Source of the DNA: Serinus canaria
Taxonomy: Eukaryota > Chordata > Aves > Passeriformes > Fringillidae
Direction of reading: 5' to 3'
Assembly (NCBI RefSeq): GCF_022539315.1
Contig: NC_066313.1
Location: 28,371,059 to 28,435,058, forward strand
DNA length: 64,000 nucleotides
The position numbers and the translations under genes are program-made. The notes beneath the pieces were generated by a model that saw nothing but the letters and a program-made list of their open reading frames with translations, was not told where the DNA came from and made no database searches. Positions 51,361 to 62,182 of this stretch are shown one piece after another (positions within the stretch are counted from its first letter, which is position 1; each line of letters starts with the position of its first letter).

Positions 51361-54300
51361 ATCTGACCAACATGAAGTGGGATGGGAGAGGCTGGAGAGG
51401 GTTCCAAGTCCAAGGAACAGCAAGTATGCTCCTGTTCAGAAATGGACTTGGTGGAAGATGTTCTCTCTTTCTCAGTGGTTGATGGCAGTTTCTCCATCAA
51501 CCTGAATCCCCTGAGCAGTCCTGCCATCCAGTTTTCTGGAATTCCAAATGATTTGAAGGCAAAGACTTATCTGCAACAATGGCATAAGGGCAAGGAGCCT
51601 GGAAGGAAATACTGACAACGAGAAAGGCAAAAGCACAGCAGCAGTGCTAGCAACAGGGACAATACAGGAAGAGAGAATTAATCCCAGAGAAAGTTGCTCC
51701 CACTTTGCCTGGTTGCTTGCCCTCTCACAGCCTGAAAACCAGCCCCACAGCCATGAGCCCCAGCAGTGTGTGAGGAACAGCTCACAGAGGCAGCTGGCAG
51801 GCTCTGCAACTTGTGCTGCAGTTTCTGAGTTTGTTTTCAGCAGTAAAATACAAACAATCCAGGAGGACACTGGAGGTTCCTTTTCATGGAGCTTTGTGAG
51901 ACAGGTTGTGGAGGACCCAAGGAGGAAATGGACTCTGCTGGCTCTCACACTCCCCAGTTAGGCAGAACTGGTGGGGAAGTAGAGGCTGGGTGCCAGTTTA
52001 CCTGCACTAATTCTGAGATGTTGGGATGCAGGATTGTTTGAGAAAGCAGAGGGCAAAAGCCAGGATGACAAGCAGAGGCTTCAGGAGGACAAACAGTGGC
52101 CAATTTGAGCATTTGTTTGCAAGAACTCCCTTGGAAGACTCCCACTTTGATGTTGTGCTTCTGCATTGATCCCACCCTGTGGGAGCCTGTGTCCTTGCTT
52201 TCCAAGACAGCTCTTCAGCCAATATGTGGGAGCACCAACTTAGAGAGCCTCTCCAGCCCATTGTGCAGCACATCCAGTCTCACCTGGGCAGCAAGAGCAG
52301 GGCACTGAGTGAATGTGCCCAAGACAGAGAGGGAATGTGGCCTTTTCTCTGGAGACTCCCCAAAGGCATGGGGACAATGCTGGATTGTTCTCTGCAGGTT
52401 GTTCCTCAGGCAGCTGAGCATACCACTGCCCATGTGTCCTAGTAACTGACAGGAAATAGCCAATCTCCTTGCAGAGCCAGCCTTTGCCAGGCAGGAGTAA
52501 CTGAGAGCAGGTTCCCAGGCCCTGACAAGGCAAAGGGAGCATCTTTGGGATGGACCCCTTCACATGAAGAGAGGCTGAGTTAGAAGTGCTCAGAGCAGAG
52601 GAGGGAGGGATGCTACCAACTGCCTGACCATCAGTCTTCCACACAATATTCCCTCTCAGCCAAGTGGGGATGCAGGCTGCAGCGCTCACCCCCATCTCAG
52701 AGACCCTCTGTGTGTAACTGCTGGCCTCCATTGTCCTCAGGATGAGGTTTCCTCCATCAGGCACTTTATGCTTCAGCTTCAGATATTTGGAGACGATGGC
52801 TCTCACTGCTGTGGGAGATTGTTCCAGCCCTGCTGTCCTGCTGCCTTCTGGAGGATTACAATACAGGCTCCACCTTTCCCATCAGTCAGCTCCCCAAGGC
52901 TCCAGAAGTGGAGAGGTGTCACCCTCCACCATGGCCCTGTCAATCCTTGCAGGGACTGATGAGCTCCAGGACCTGAGGTCTCAGGGCTCAGAGGGACATG
53001 GAGACAGACTCTTCCAGATCCTGATTCATCCCAAATTCCCCAGATCAATCACCCTTGTTCTCCTCCTGCCCTGTTCCCATGGGCATCAGTCCATGATGAA
53101 TGGAATCCTGCCTTCTTCCTGCAGCCAAGGGGAGGGGGCCTTGTCCAGAGCCAGCAGGGGCTGCTGCTCACACAGGCTGACCCCAGGAGTGGACAGCAAG
53201 CAGAGGAACCTGCTGGTCAGCTCTGTCCTTCAGGGACTGTGCACCTCAGCTGGCTGCACCACAGCCTCCTGTGCTGGGCTGGCTCTTGTGTGGAGGAGGG
53301 AAGAGAGGAAATGTGCTCCTTGTCCTGCTGGTGAGCTAAGAGCTATGGCAGAGGGGAGGCCTAAAGGGGATCGTGCATGGCAAAAGCCAGAAACGGGTGG
53401 GAATGGTACTAAAGGCCCTGGATAAAGAGGTCCCCTCTGGGCAGACCCCAGCCCAGCAGCCCAGGCTGGTGCTGGGAGAAGCTGTGCCATTGCAGGATGT
53501 GGTTTCCAGGCTGCACATGGAGAGGCCCTCATCTGCAGGGCCAGGAGGAAATGCTGTCACCATTACCCATTCTTGAAATAGTGGAGCTGGCTCCATGAGG
53601 GCTCATCTTCTGCATGTTTCAGGAAGAAAGTCTCAGCCCAGGACTCCTGTGCAGGAAGAACTCACAAGGAAGATGGAGAGCCATTCCAGGACATGGGAGG
53701 ACACAGTTGGATCACGGAGGTGGAGCACCACTGCGTTTCTTTTGCTCCCTATTCTGTTTTTCAGGCTGTGCCCAGTCGGAGACAAAGCAGGGACTATTTC
53801 ATTTCATGAATTCAAAGTCAGAGCCCCATGGGGAGGAAATGGTAACAACCAGTCAAAGAGCAGAAATATCCATGAGAACTTGAGAAGGGAGAAGCCAAGA
53901 GGCCAGGAGACAAGCTGGGAGGACAGGTGGTGTGGGAACAAGAGCAATGAACTCAAAAGCAGAGAAGAACACATCCCTGGAAGGCAGATGCATGCAAATA
54001 TACAGTGGAGAAGAAAGTCAACATGCAAATAAACTCTGAGGCAAGTGTTTAAAATGCTGTTTTGCAGGGACAAGCTTGATCCCCATAAGAGTCCCAAAAC
54101 CGGAAGAGCTGTCTGGCAGTGAGTCTCCAGGGGAGGCACTTCGACCCTGGGTCTAGATGTGTGACTTGGGGGGGCTGAAGGAAGTTGTTTTTGTGCTCAC
54201 AGCCAGAGAACTGGGCTTAGGCAGGACCAGCAGGGAATGAGAGTAGGCTGAGGCAAAGAGAGAGAAATGGCATCAAGAAATAGATTAAGTAGGAGTTGTG

Positions 54301-54380
54301 AGGAAAGGTAACGCTTGGAACTGGGAAGAAAGCAATGGAAGAGGGGAGGAGCATCTCTTCAGGCCCTGAAGAGCACGGTG
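51361..54380. other. unique spacer between lectin units 1 and 2
   Basis: About 3 kb present after copy A's 5' flank but absent after copy B's. It holds degenerate lectin exons (52120-52510). Other open frames on both strands, including 188 codons minus at 52240-52806 and 227 codons plus at 52742-53425, have no homology I recognise. Confidence 0.6.
52120..52510 (-). pseudogene. two degenerate C-type lectin CRD exons
   Basis: Minus strand about 52505-52440 reads LPGKGWLCKEIGYFLSVT, aligning with CCPKGW...GSCYFLSSDT of the intact copies; the plus strand shares 'gacaggaaatagc' and 'agcctttg'. A second block at about 52282-52120 reads MCCTMGWRGSLSW, then AEELSWKARTQ and STTSK, aligning with TCCPKGWKRF, DTMSWDESAQ and VITSK. 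Cysteines, frame and splice borders have decayed. These are remnants of at least one further tandem lectin unit. Confidence 0.55.
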
Positions 54381-55529
54381 GTCATGTTCCCACCACAGGA
54401 CACCAAGGAACATAAAATCAAGTGGCACCAGAGAAAGAGTTAGTTCTGCATGAAACACACAACTGCACTGGGAAGCTGGAGAGGACTGGGACACCAGGAA
54501 TGGGAAGGGAGGATATTGGGAGCACAGCACTTCTCCAGTTCTCTGGTACCACCACAAGTCTCTGCTGACAACTGCTTTCTCACATCTGCCTGTGGCACTT
54601 GTTCAAATTTGCTTGTGAATGTGAACAAGTGGCTGTATCCTGTGGAATGAAGTCCAATCCATGCCAGTGTCAATACTATAGCCGCGGAAAAAGCCTTCCT
54701 GAGAGGGACTTTGTACACAACAATCTCATGATAGGACAAAGGGGAATGGCTTTAGACTGACAGAGATCAGGCTTTGATTATATATTATGGAGAAACTGTA
54801 GTTCCTTCCGATTATTTAGGAAGATGAGGTGGTGAGGCACTGGAACCAGTTGCCTATAGGAGCCGTGTCCCACCTCTAATACGTTCAAGGCCAGGCTGGA
54901 TGAGAATATGAGAAACCTGGTCTAGTGAAAGCTGTCCCTGCCCATGATCCAGGAGATTTGAAATTAGACTAGCTTTAAAAGTCTCTTCCAACCCAAACCA
55001 TTCCATGGTTTGTGAATTATACCCCCACAGCCTAGAGATGGAGAAAGACAGAGAGATATGCACACAGACCACAGGGCCTTTCTTCATTGGTCTGATACTG
55101 TATTTTCTCTTGTCTAACATTTCAGAATTTGATCAGCACAACCAGTACAGCTAGAGGACATTTTCAACAAAAAGCAAACAGCTCTGCTCAAGGAGACAAA
55201 GGACATTGAATCTTGGGATATCTGTCTTCCATTCCAGGGTCTTCCTCCTGGAGAAGTCCATCTCTTTTCAGCCAGAGGCTGCTGGAACCACTCAGAGAGA
55301 GGAGGACACAAGAACACAGGAGATGCTCCAAAGAGCCTGAGCCTCCCTGAGTTCCCTGAGCCACCACATGCACTGGGGATGCTGGACAAAGCTCATTTCA
55401 CTTGCACTCACATGGTCCCATCCCACCCAGTGAAGATGTGTCAGAGCTCCCCACCCTTCCCAGCACAGCCAGAGCTGTTCCCAGCTCCCTGCTGAGCTCC
55501 CAGCTTTACTCAGGACAGGGGAATTTCCA
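54381..55529. repeat. segmental duplication, unit 2 start (partner 61045-62182)
   Basis: DNA downstream (3') of lectin copy B matches the DNA 3' of copy C with an offset near 6.65 kb. The stretch 55123-55529 is nearly identical to 61776-62182. It includes the CR1 copies listed separately. No gene seen. Confidence 0.85.
54714..55020 (+). repeat. CR1 LINE 3' end inside the duplicated unit
   Basis: 'gtacacaacaatctcatgat' then 'aggacaaaggggaatggctt' and the tail 'gtctcttccaacccaaacca' followed by 'ttccatgg'. The same insertion is at 61370-61665, so it predates the duplication. Confidence 0.85.
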
Positions 55530-58500
55530 TCACACAATTACTGCTGCAGCTTCACAAATTCGATGATTGTCCAAACTTGACGAGATGTCATTCCAGTTGT
55601 TGAGAGTTTTTGTAGGCACATGTATTACAGTGCAATTCTCACCAGTTAAATAATTTGGTTCTCCTTTTCGCCAGAACCTGGGACAGAGAGAGGCGTGTTA
55701 CACCCCAATGCCCACTGTAAAGCACTGCAGGAAAAATCCACAGTGGGATGCAAGACTTGAAGGGAAGAGACAGAAATTCCCAATGCTGATTCATGGACTG
55801 AAGCAGTGCCCTTCCTCCCACTCCCTATCCCACTGGCACCAGTGACACATGGAAACCTGCCTCCTTCCTACAGCTTTCCAGCACAACAGCTCCATCCTGC
55901 TGGGGGCAACTGATCACCACCACTCACCCCATGCACCTCACTCCCAGCAGAGGCACTTGCTGGACTGCAGGACAAGTCTGTTCTCCAGAAGAAGGCATGG
56001 CAAGGAGAATGCTGGTGCTCTCTCCCTTTGCCCCATCTCTTTCCCTGCATTCCAGCACAGGCCATTTTGCGCATATAAGTGCAGTGAATGCAGGTCAGGC
56101 CAGGCTGGTCATCAGGGTTCTGAATGGTTCTTGCTGCCAGCAAGTTGAAGTTATTTCTATACCTACAGCAATGACTTCCATGTCACAGGTAGTTAATTCA
56201 TAACCTATACCCAGCAGAGATATTGCTAACTGAACCTGGAGTCATACACAGCTCTCTCCTGCTGTATCTTTGATCTCCGACAAGGCAATGTGATCACAAC
56301 ACCCTTTCATGGACCACCTGAAACCTCTCATATCTCTCCTACTTTCTTTCCCTACCAGGAGTCACACCAAACACCCTTCATCCAGAGATACTCACGCTGC
56401 TGTCACATTGTAGGGAGTCTTGTCCACCCAGTGCCACTGTCCCCCCTTCTCTGCAAACAGTCCGATGTAGAAATTGTACGCTTTAGATTCATTAGATTGT
56501 CGTATCTGCTTGGAGAGGAATTCCTGGCAATCAGAGAGAAAGTGCAAGGTCTATGAGTGGCAAAACTGAACACAGAGAGGTATGAGGAATCCTGTGGGGT
56601 AAGGCTGTTGGCAGAGGGGGCTGGTGCTGGAGAGGTGCAGACAGGACCTTCCTGCTCCCCTGCAGAACACGAAGGGGCTCTGAGTCCCCTCCAGGGCCCA
56701 GCACTGTGGCTCTGCCTGCTGGGTCCCTCTCTCTGGGTCCCTGTGCACTTACCTGCTCTGCCTTGCTGGTGATCACCACCAGCTGGGAGCCCATCCCAGT
56801 GCAGTTCTGTGCACTCTCATCCCATGACATTGTGTCAGAGGACAGGAAATAGCAGCTTCCTTGGAACCTTTTCCAGCCCTTTGGGCAGCACGTCCAGCCT
56901 CGGTCTGTGCAGGGAGAGAACAGAGAGATGAAGGCTACTGACAAGAGATGGTGATTGCAGAGATCCAGGCTTTCCAGGGACAGTGCTCATGTCCTCCTCA
57001 GTGAATTTTCCTGACAGAAACTGCGTGAAAAAACAGGGATAGTGCAGACATTTCTTCCCACTGCTCAGGGGCAGGACCAGTGAGCTTTGTGTACCCAAAG
57101 CCGTGGCAATCCTTGTCAGGGGATCTCAGATCTCTCCAAAGTTCTCTTGGGGATGTGGTTTGACCTGCCCTGGCACAGCCTCCTTGAGGGGTTCCCTTAG
57201 CCCCAGGGAAGAGGGGACATGGGGAGTACTGACCTGTGCCTTGTGGCACTGCTGACTTGCACTCCCACTGCGAGAAGTGCTGCTGCAGGGCTGAGGGCTG
57301 CTCACTGCTGTGGCAGAAGGGAAGCACTGCAAATGGAGAGGAAAGGCAGCAGGATTAGCCCTTGCTCCCAGCTCCTCACACAGCACCTCTGGCCCCTTGA
57401 CTCTCCTGACACCATTTCCCCAGCCAGCATGGTCCCAGCTGTCACCTCTCCTGGCCCACACCAGTGGCACAGCTGCCTTCCCAGCCAGAAAGAGCCCCTC
57501 TTCCAAGCCAGACAGCAGAGGGACCCCTGGGAGCACATGCCACTGGGGACATGCCACACCCACGGCAGGAGTGAGCCCTCCCAAGCACAGCCACTCTGCC
57601 ATGCACAGACCCACAGCCCAGCTGCCAGTCTACAAAGCTGCAGCCTCTGCTTGTCACCCTTTGTCTCTTCCTCAACCACACAGCAACAGCACTTGGGAGA
57701 GTCACCCTCAGCTGGGCCTGTTCCATCAGCAACACACAGTGCAGGTGAAGGGAATCACTTACAGCTGGAGCTGCTGAAACCAGGGTGCAGCACAAACCCC
57801 TGGGACTTACTAGCTCTGCTTTGTGCACTCTTGGTGACAGCCCACAGCCACAATGCCAAGCACTTACTAGTTACTCAGACACTCATCAGGAGTATGGATT
57901 AGGAAGTGCTTAACAATCAGGGTGTGCTTAACAATCCAGATGCCTGTTTTCATCAATCATTTAATTTAGAACTGATTTCACTGATGAGCAGAGCAGTCCC
58001 AGTGGCTCCAGTGCCTGATGAGTGAATTGCTGCGATGGAGGAAGGCTCCGAGGAGATGGGCAAGGACAATGCCTGGCTGAGCACCTGCACTGCCAATTAA
58101 GGTGACCTTATCCCTAGCCAAAGTTAAATGATGAGAAGAGAGATGACTTCTGGTTTAGTTCTGGTGAGGGTGTGACCTGCTGTGGAGCTGTTCATCCCTG
58201 CAGGGATCAAAAAGGTCTGTGTCTGGAAGAGGGCGTTTTCTGCCTTATGCCACAGGCAGTTTGCCTGCAGTCAGAGGGACTAGGATGTGGGTTTTCCACC
58301 TGACCAAGGGCAGTCACCTGAACCCTCCATCCCAAGAGAAATAAGACAACCTGGAACTTACCAAGACAGATGGTCACAATGGCTGCTTTGATTGCAAGGG
58401 CAAAAGTAAGGAAGACCCAGATGTTCAGCCAGGTGCAGCTTCTCTCTTCTGCTGGGGCTAAAAAACACAAAGCAAGAGTGATCCTGTCCCAGCCCAGTGT

Positions 58501-59411
58501 TAAGAGCAGGATAACCCAGGGAGCTCTGTTCCCCAGCACCCCGCTGGTCCCTTGTTCCAAGGACTGGGGAGCCCCACAGATGCTGGAAGCAGGTCCTGCT
58601 GCCTGTCCCTAGCAGTGGCTCAGAGCCACAGAGTACAGCAGCACAGGGGCTGCCCTGAGGCTGTTGTTTTATTTCCCTGTTTAGCACAAGACCTGCCTGT
58701 ATTCTGCCCAAACCTGACTCCCCCTTTGCCCTGTCAGACCTCCTTTGTACTCAACACATATTCCTGCTTGACTTCCATTACCCTGTATGTCCCTGAACAT
58801 GCTTTCTGGATCTCCCTCCTCTTCTCTCCGTTCAAAACTTCATTCTCCCACTACCTGCATTTTGCCTCTGTCCCATGAGCCCCTTTATGCAGAGGCACAG
58901 TTCCCCAAAGGAGTGACTAACCAGCTCACGGTGTGCACAGCCTGACACACAGAGGGATTGTTTCCACAGGGGGAAAACGCACCTGGGAGCTCTTGGGGAG
59001 CCCTGGCTGGGTTGTCCTTGGAGACAGCAGAGATGGGAGCAGGGACTTGTGCTCAGCGTGGTGCAGAGAGCTTTAGCAGGGCAATGGCAGAAGGACAGCA
59101 GCCTGCAGCCCCATGGTTTACAGACACAGCACTGAAGGGAATAGCAGGGCACGCTCTGCCTGGACTTCCATTCCCCCTGGCTCTAGGAAAAGGTCATTCT
59201 GCCAGCCTGGCCACTGCCCACTTCCCTCATCCTTTGCTTTGCTCTTGTCCTAAGCCCCATCTCCTGCTCGGAGATCCGGCCACCGCACCATGCCCAGGAT
59301 CCATCCCAGCCCTGTCTTTCCCCCAGCCCCTTTGGCAGGAGCAGAGAAAGGAAGGAAGGTTTGGGGATTACCTGCACTTCCAGGACTGACTCTCCCTTGG
59401 CCATTCATCAT
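55530..59411 (-). CDS. C-type lectin-like type II receptor, CLEC4/Dectin-2-cluster type, copy B
   Basis: Exons (minus): 59372-59411, 58362-58457, 57234-57326, 56753-56904, 56396-56523, 55530-55677; phases chain to 219 codons including stop (218 aa). The tail coding sequence gives the same MMNGQGRVSPGSA start as copy A. The membrane segment NIWVFLTFALAIKAAIVTICL again has a Lys. The stalk (LPFCHSSEQPSALQQHFSQW...) is unrelated in sequence to copy A's apart from a W-x-C spacing, but has the same length. The CRD shows WTCCPKGWKRFQGSCYF, SWDESAQNC, FYIGLF, WHWVD, KGEPNYL, NNWND and RICE. Both EPN and WND are kept, so Ca2+-dependent mannose-type binding is plausible. However, the third core cysteine is Ser (ISSSLD, where a Cys is expected), leaving the Cys in ENCTVI unpaired. 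Either this allele folds without the bond or the copy is degenerating. Confidence 0.83.
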
Positions 59412-61010
59412 CTCTACAAGCGGATCACTCTTCTCTCCAAGGGTCCCTGTTACCAGTGTGGCCACAAAGAGCCTTCCTCCTGCACAGGGCACCTCCCACA
59501 CTGTTGAGGGGCCTTTACAGACTTTAATCTGGTGGCCAAAAAAGACATATCCTGGGTGGAACAACAGAACATGAGATTGGGGAACTTCCATCATTTCCCT
59601 ACCCAGGACATTTCACAGAAAACTCACTGCAAGAGACAAAGTGACCAAGAAAAAGGAAACCGATGAAGGGGAGCATCACTGCAGCTCACACCATCTCCCT
59701 TTGCACAGCCTCAGGCACTTCCATAGCCCATACATGGCCTTCCCTCTCTGCTGCCTTCTCTCTCCTGCTGAGGGTCCATGTGTGTGACAATAAATACACG
59801 GGCAGGTACATTGGGCATTTGCTTGCAGAAGAAAACTGAGCACAGCCTGCAAAAGGGAACCAAAATTGAGAGGAAAGCACATCTGTGACTGAGTGTGGGC
59901 AGTGCCCATGTGCATCCTGAGCCCAGAAATCCTGAGCACAACAGAGAACTCGCCAACTCTCTTTAGATCTAATTGCCTTGGAAGTGAGGCTGGGGCTTTG
60001 AGCAAAGGGGTTTAAGCATGACCTGGCATTGTGGGGCAAGAGGATCACTTGGCAGTGCCAGAGTCCCTGTACAGGACAGATCATGAAGTGTCACTTGGCT
60101 GTGACAGCAAACACTGCAGACATACGTGGAACAGGCTGAGATGTTCCATCAGCTGGTTTCTCCCTGTGCAGAGGAATGCATGGGTGCAGAGACACAGGAA
60201 TAGGAGAGCTCATAGCCACAGCACAGGCATTGCAGCTGAAGCACCACAAGATCAGGACACAGAACTGCTTACAAGGGAGGACAAGCCTGAGCTCTCTGTA
60301 CAAGACATCCTCTGATTCTGTTATTTTGTGCACAACAGGCTGCAGGAGGGGTCAGAGCCTACATTTCTAAACATCTTTATGTAACCAGTGTTCACAGGCT
60401 CTCAGCCCACAGAAAAACACATTCACAAGACTTGTGGAACCTCCAGCCTCCCAGCAGCCATGCAGGAAGGGCAGCTGCAAGAACACATCCCCTTTGTGGA
60501 AGCAGGGCTTCCCCTGGTCCCACACACTTCCTGCTGGAGATGTGGGGTTCATGAGTATCCACAGCTCTCCCAACAGCCTGTGAACCACAGGTGAAAGCAC
60601 AGGGACACATTGTCACACTGCAGAACTGTGGCTCTGTGCCTGCTGCACCCCTCAGTGCCATCAGTGAGGTCACCCACAGCACTCAGCTGCCAGGGAGCTT
60701 CATACAGACAGAGGTGGCCAAGCTGCAGAGCACCCTGGGCTGGATGGCCACTTCCTTCCCACTCCTCTCTCCTCTGTCTCTTACAGTGTTCTTGCTTCAT
60801 CTAAACTTTGTTTTCAGACTGTTTCTTCTGTGCCTCAGGAACCTTTCCCTAATGCCCTGGTTACTGGTAAGCTGGTGGTCATCTTCTTCTTTAACAGCTG
60901 TGGATTGGGTGCAAATGAAACTCCCTTAGGTGCAGCCCTTGAATTCACAAAGCTGTCTGCATTCACACTCCTGTTTCTATCATTGCTGCTTTTCAGGCCA
61001 CTGGAAGAGT
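58330..61010. repeat. segmental duplication, partner of 48780-51360
   Basis: Matches unit 1 through the membrane exon, tail exon and 5' flank. Stretches such as 60031-60370 versus 50394-50733 differ by only a few bases. It joins directly at about 61010-61045 to the next unit, without the 3-kb spacer seen after copy A. Confidence 0.85.
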
Positions 61011-62182
61011 GAAAAAGCATCTCAGGCACCAAAACTCTCTGAAGTGCACATGGGTCTTGTTCCCACACAGGACACCAAGGGACATCAACCCAAGTGGCAG
61101 CAGAGAAAGAGTTAGTTCTGCATGGAACACACATCTGCACTGGGAAGCTGGAGAGGACTGGGACACCAGGAACGGGAAGGGAGGATATTTGGAGCACAGA
61201 ATTTCTCCAGTTCCCTGGTACCACTACAAGTCTCTGCTAACTAACTGCTTTCTCACATCTACCTGTGACACTTCCTCAATTCTCCTTGGGTTATTGGCTG
61301 TATCCTGCGGAATGAAATCAAATCCCTGCCAGTGCCAATTCTACAGCATTGGAAACAGCCTTCCTGAGAGGGACTTTGTACACAACAATGTCATGATAGG
61401 ACAAAGGGGAATGGCTTTAGACTGACAGGATACAGGTTTTGATGAAATATTAGGAAGGAATACATTTCTGTGAGGTGGTGAGGCACTGGAACCAGCCGCC
61501 CATTGGAGCTGTGGATGTCCCATCTCTAATATATATTCAAGGCCAGTCTGGATGGGAATATGAGAAACCTGGTCTAGTGGAAGCTGTCCCTGCCCATGAT
61601 TCAGGGGACTTGAAACTAGACTATCTTAAAAGTCTCTTCCAACCCAAACCATTCCATTGTTTGTGGATCATACCCTCACGCTTAGAGATGGAAAAGGACA
61701 AAGAGGTATGCTCACAGAGCACAGGGCCTTTCTTCATTGGTCTACAAATACTGTATTTTCTCTTGTCTAACATTTCAGAGTTTGTTCAGTACAACCAGTA
61801 CAGCTAGAGGACATTTTCAACAAAAAGCAAACAGCTCTGCTCAAGGAGACAAAGGACATTGAATCTTGGGATATCTGTCTTCCATTCCAGGGTCTTCCTC
61901 CTGGAGAAGTCCATCTCTTTTCAGCCAGAGGCTGCTGGAACCACTCAGAGAGAGGAGGACACAAGAACACAGGAGATGCTCCAAAGAGCCTGAGCCTCCC
62001 TGAGTTCCCTGAGCCACCACATGCACTGGGGATGCTGGACAAAGCTCATTTCACTTGCACTCACATGGTCCCATCCCACCCAGTGAAGATGTGTCAGAGC
62101 TCCCCACCCTTCCCAGCACAACCAGAGCTGTTCCCAGCTCCCTGCTGAGCTCCCAGCTTTACTCAGGACAGGAGTATTTCCA
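59412..62182. other. intergenic DNA between lectin copies B and C
   Basis: Made of the 5' flank of copy B and the 3' flank of copy C, both duplicated elsewhere in the window. No exon recognised. A CR1 lies at 61370-61665. Confidence 0.6.
61370..61665 (+). repeat. CR1 LINE 3' end, duplicated copy
   Basis: Counterpart of 54714-55020, sharing both ends of the insertion; ends 'agtctcttccaacccaaacc'. Confidence 0.85.

Noticed and set aside
51480..51600. Minus-strand ENWMAGLLRGF-like stretch, possibly a second CRD exon relic
   Set aside because: Resemblance to the YxIGL motif of lectin CRD exon 2 is too weak to separate from chance.
52742..53425. 227-codon plus-strand frame, including a block at 53124-53333 flanked by AG and GTGAG
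   Set aside because: No recognisable homology and not present in the sister units; may be chance in GC-richer spacer DNA.
57126..57614. 162-codon minus-strand frame, repeated at 63466-63954
   Set aside because: It overlaps the lectin stalk exon in a different frame and continues into introns; its repetition only reflects the segmental duplication.
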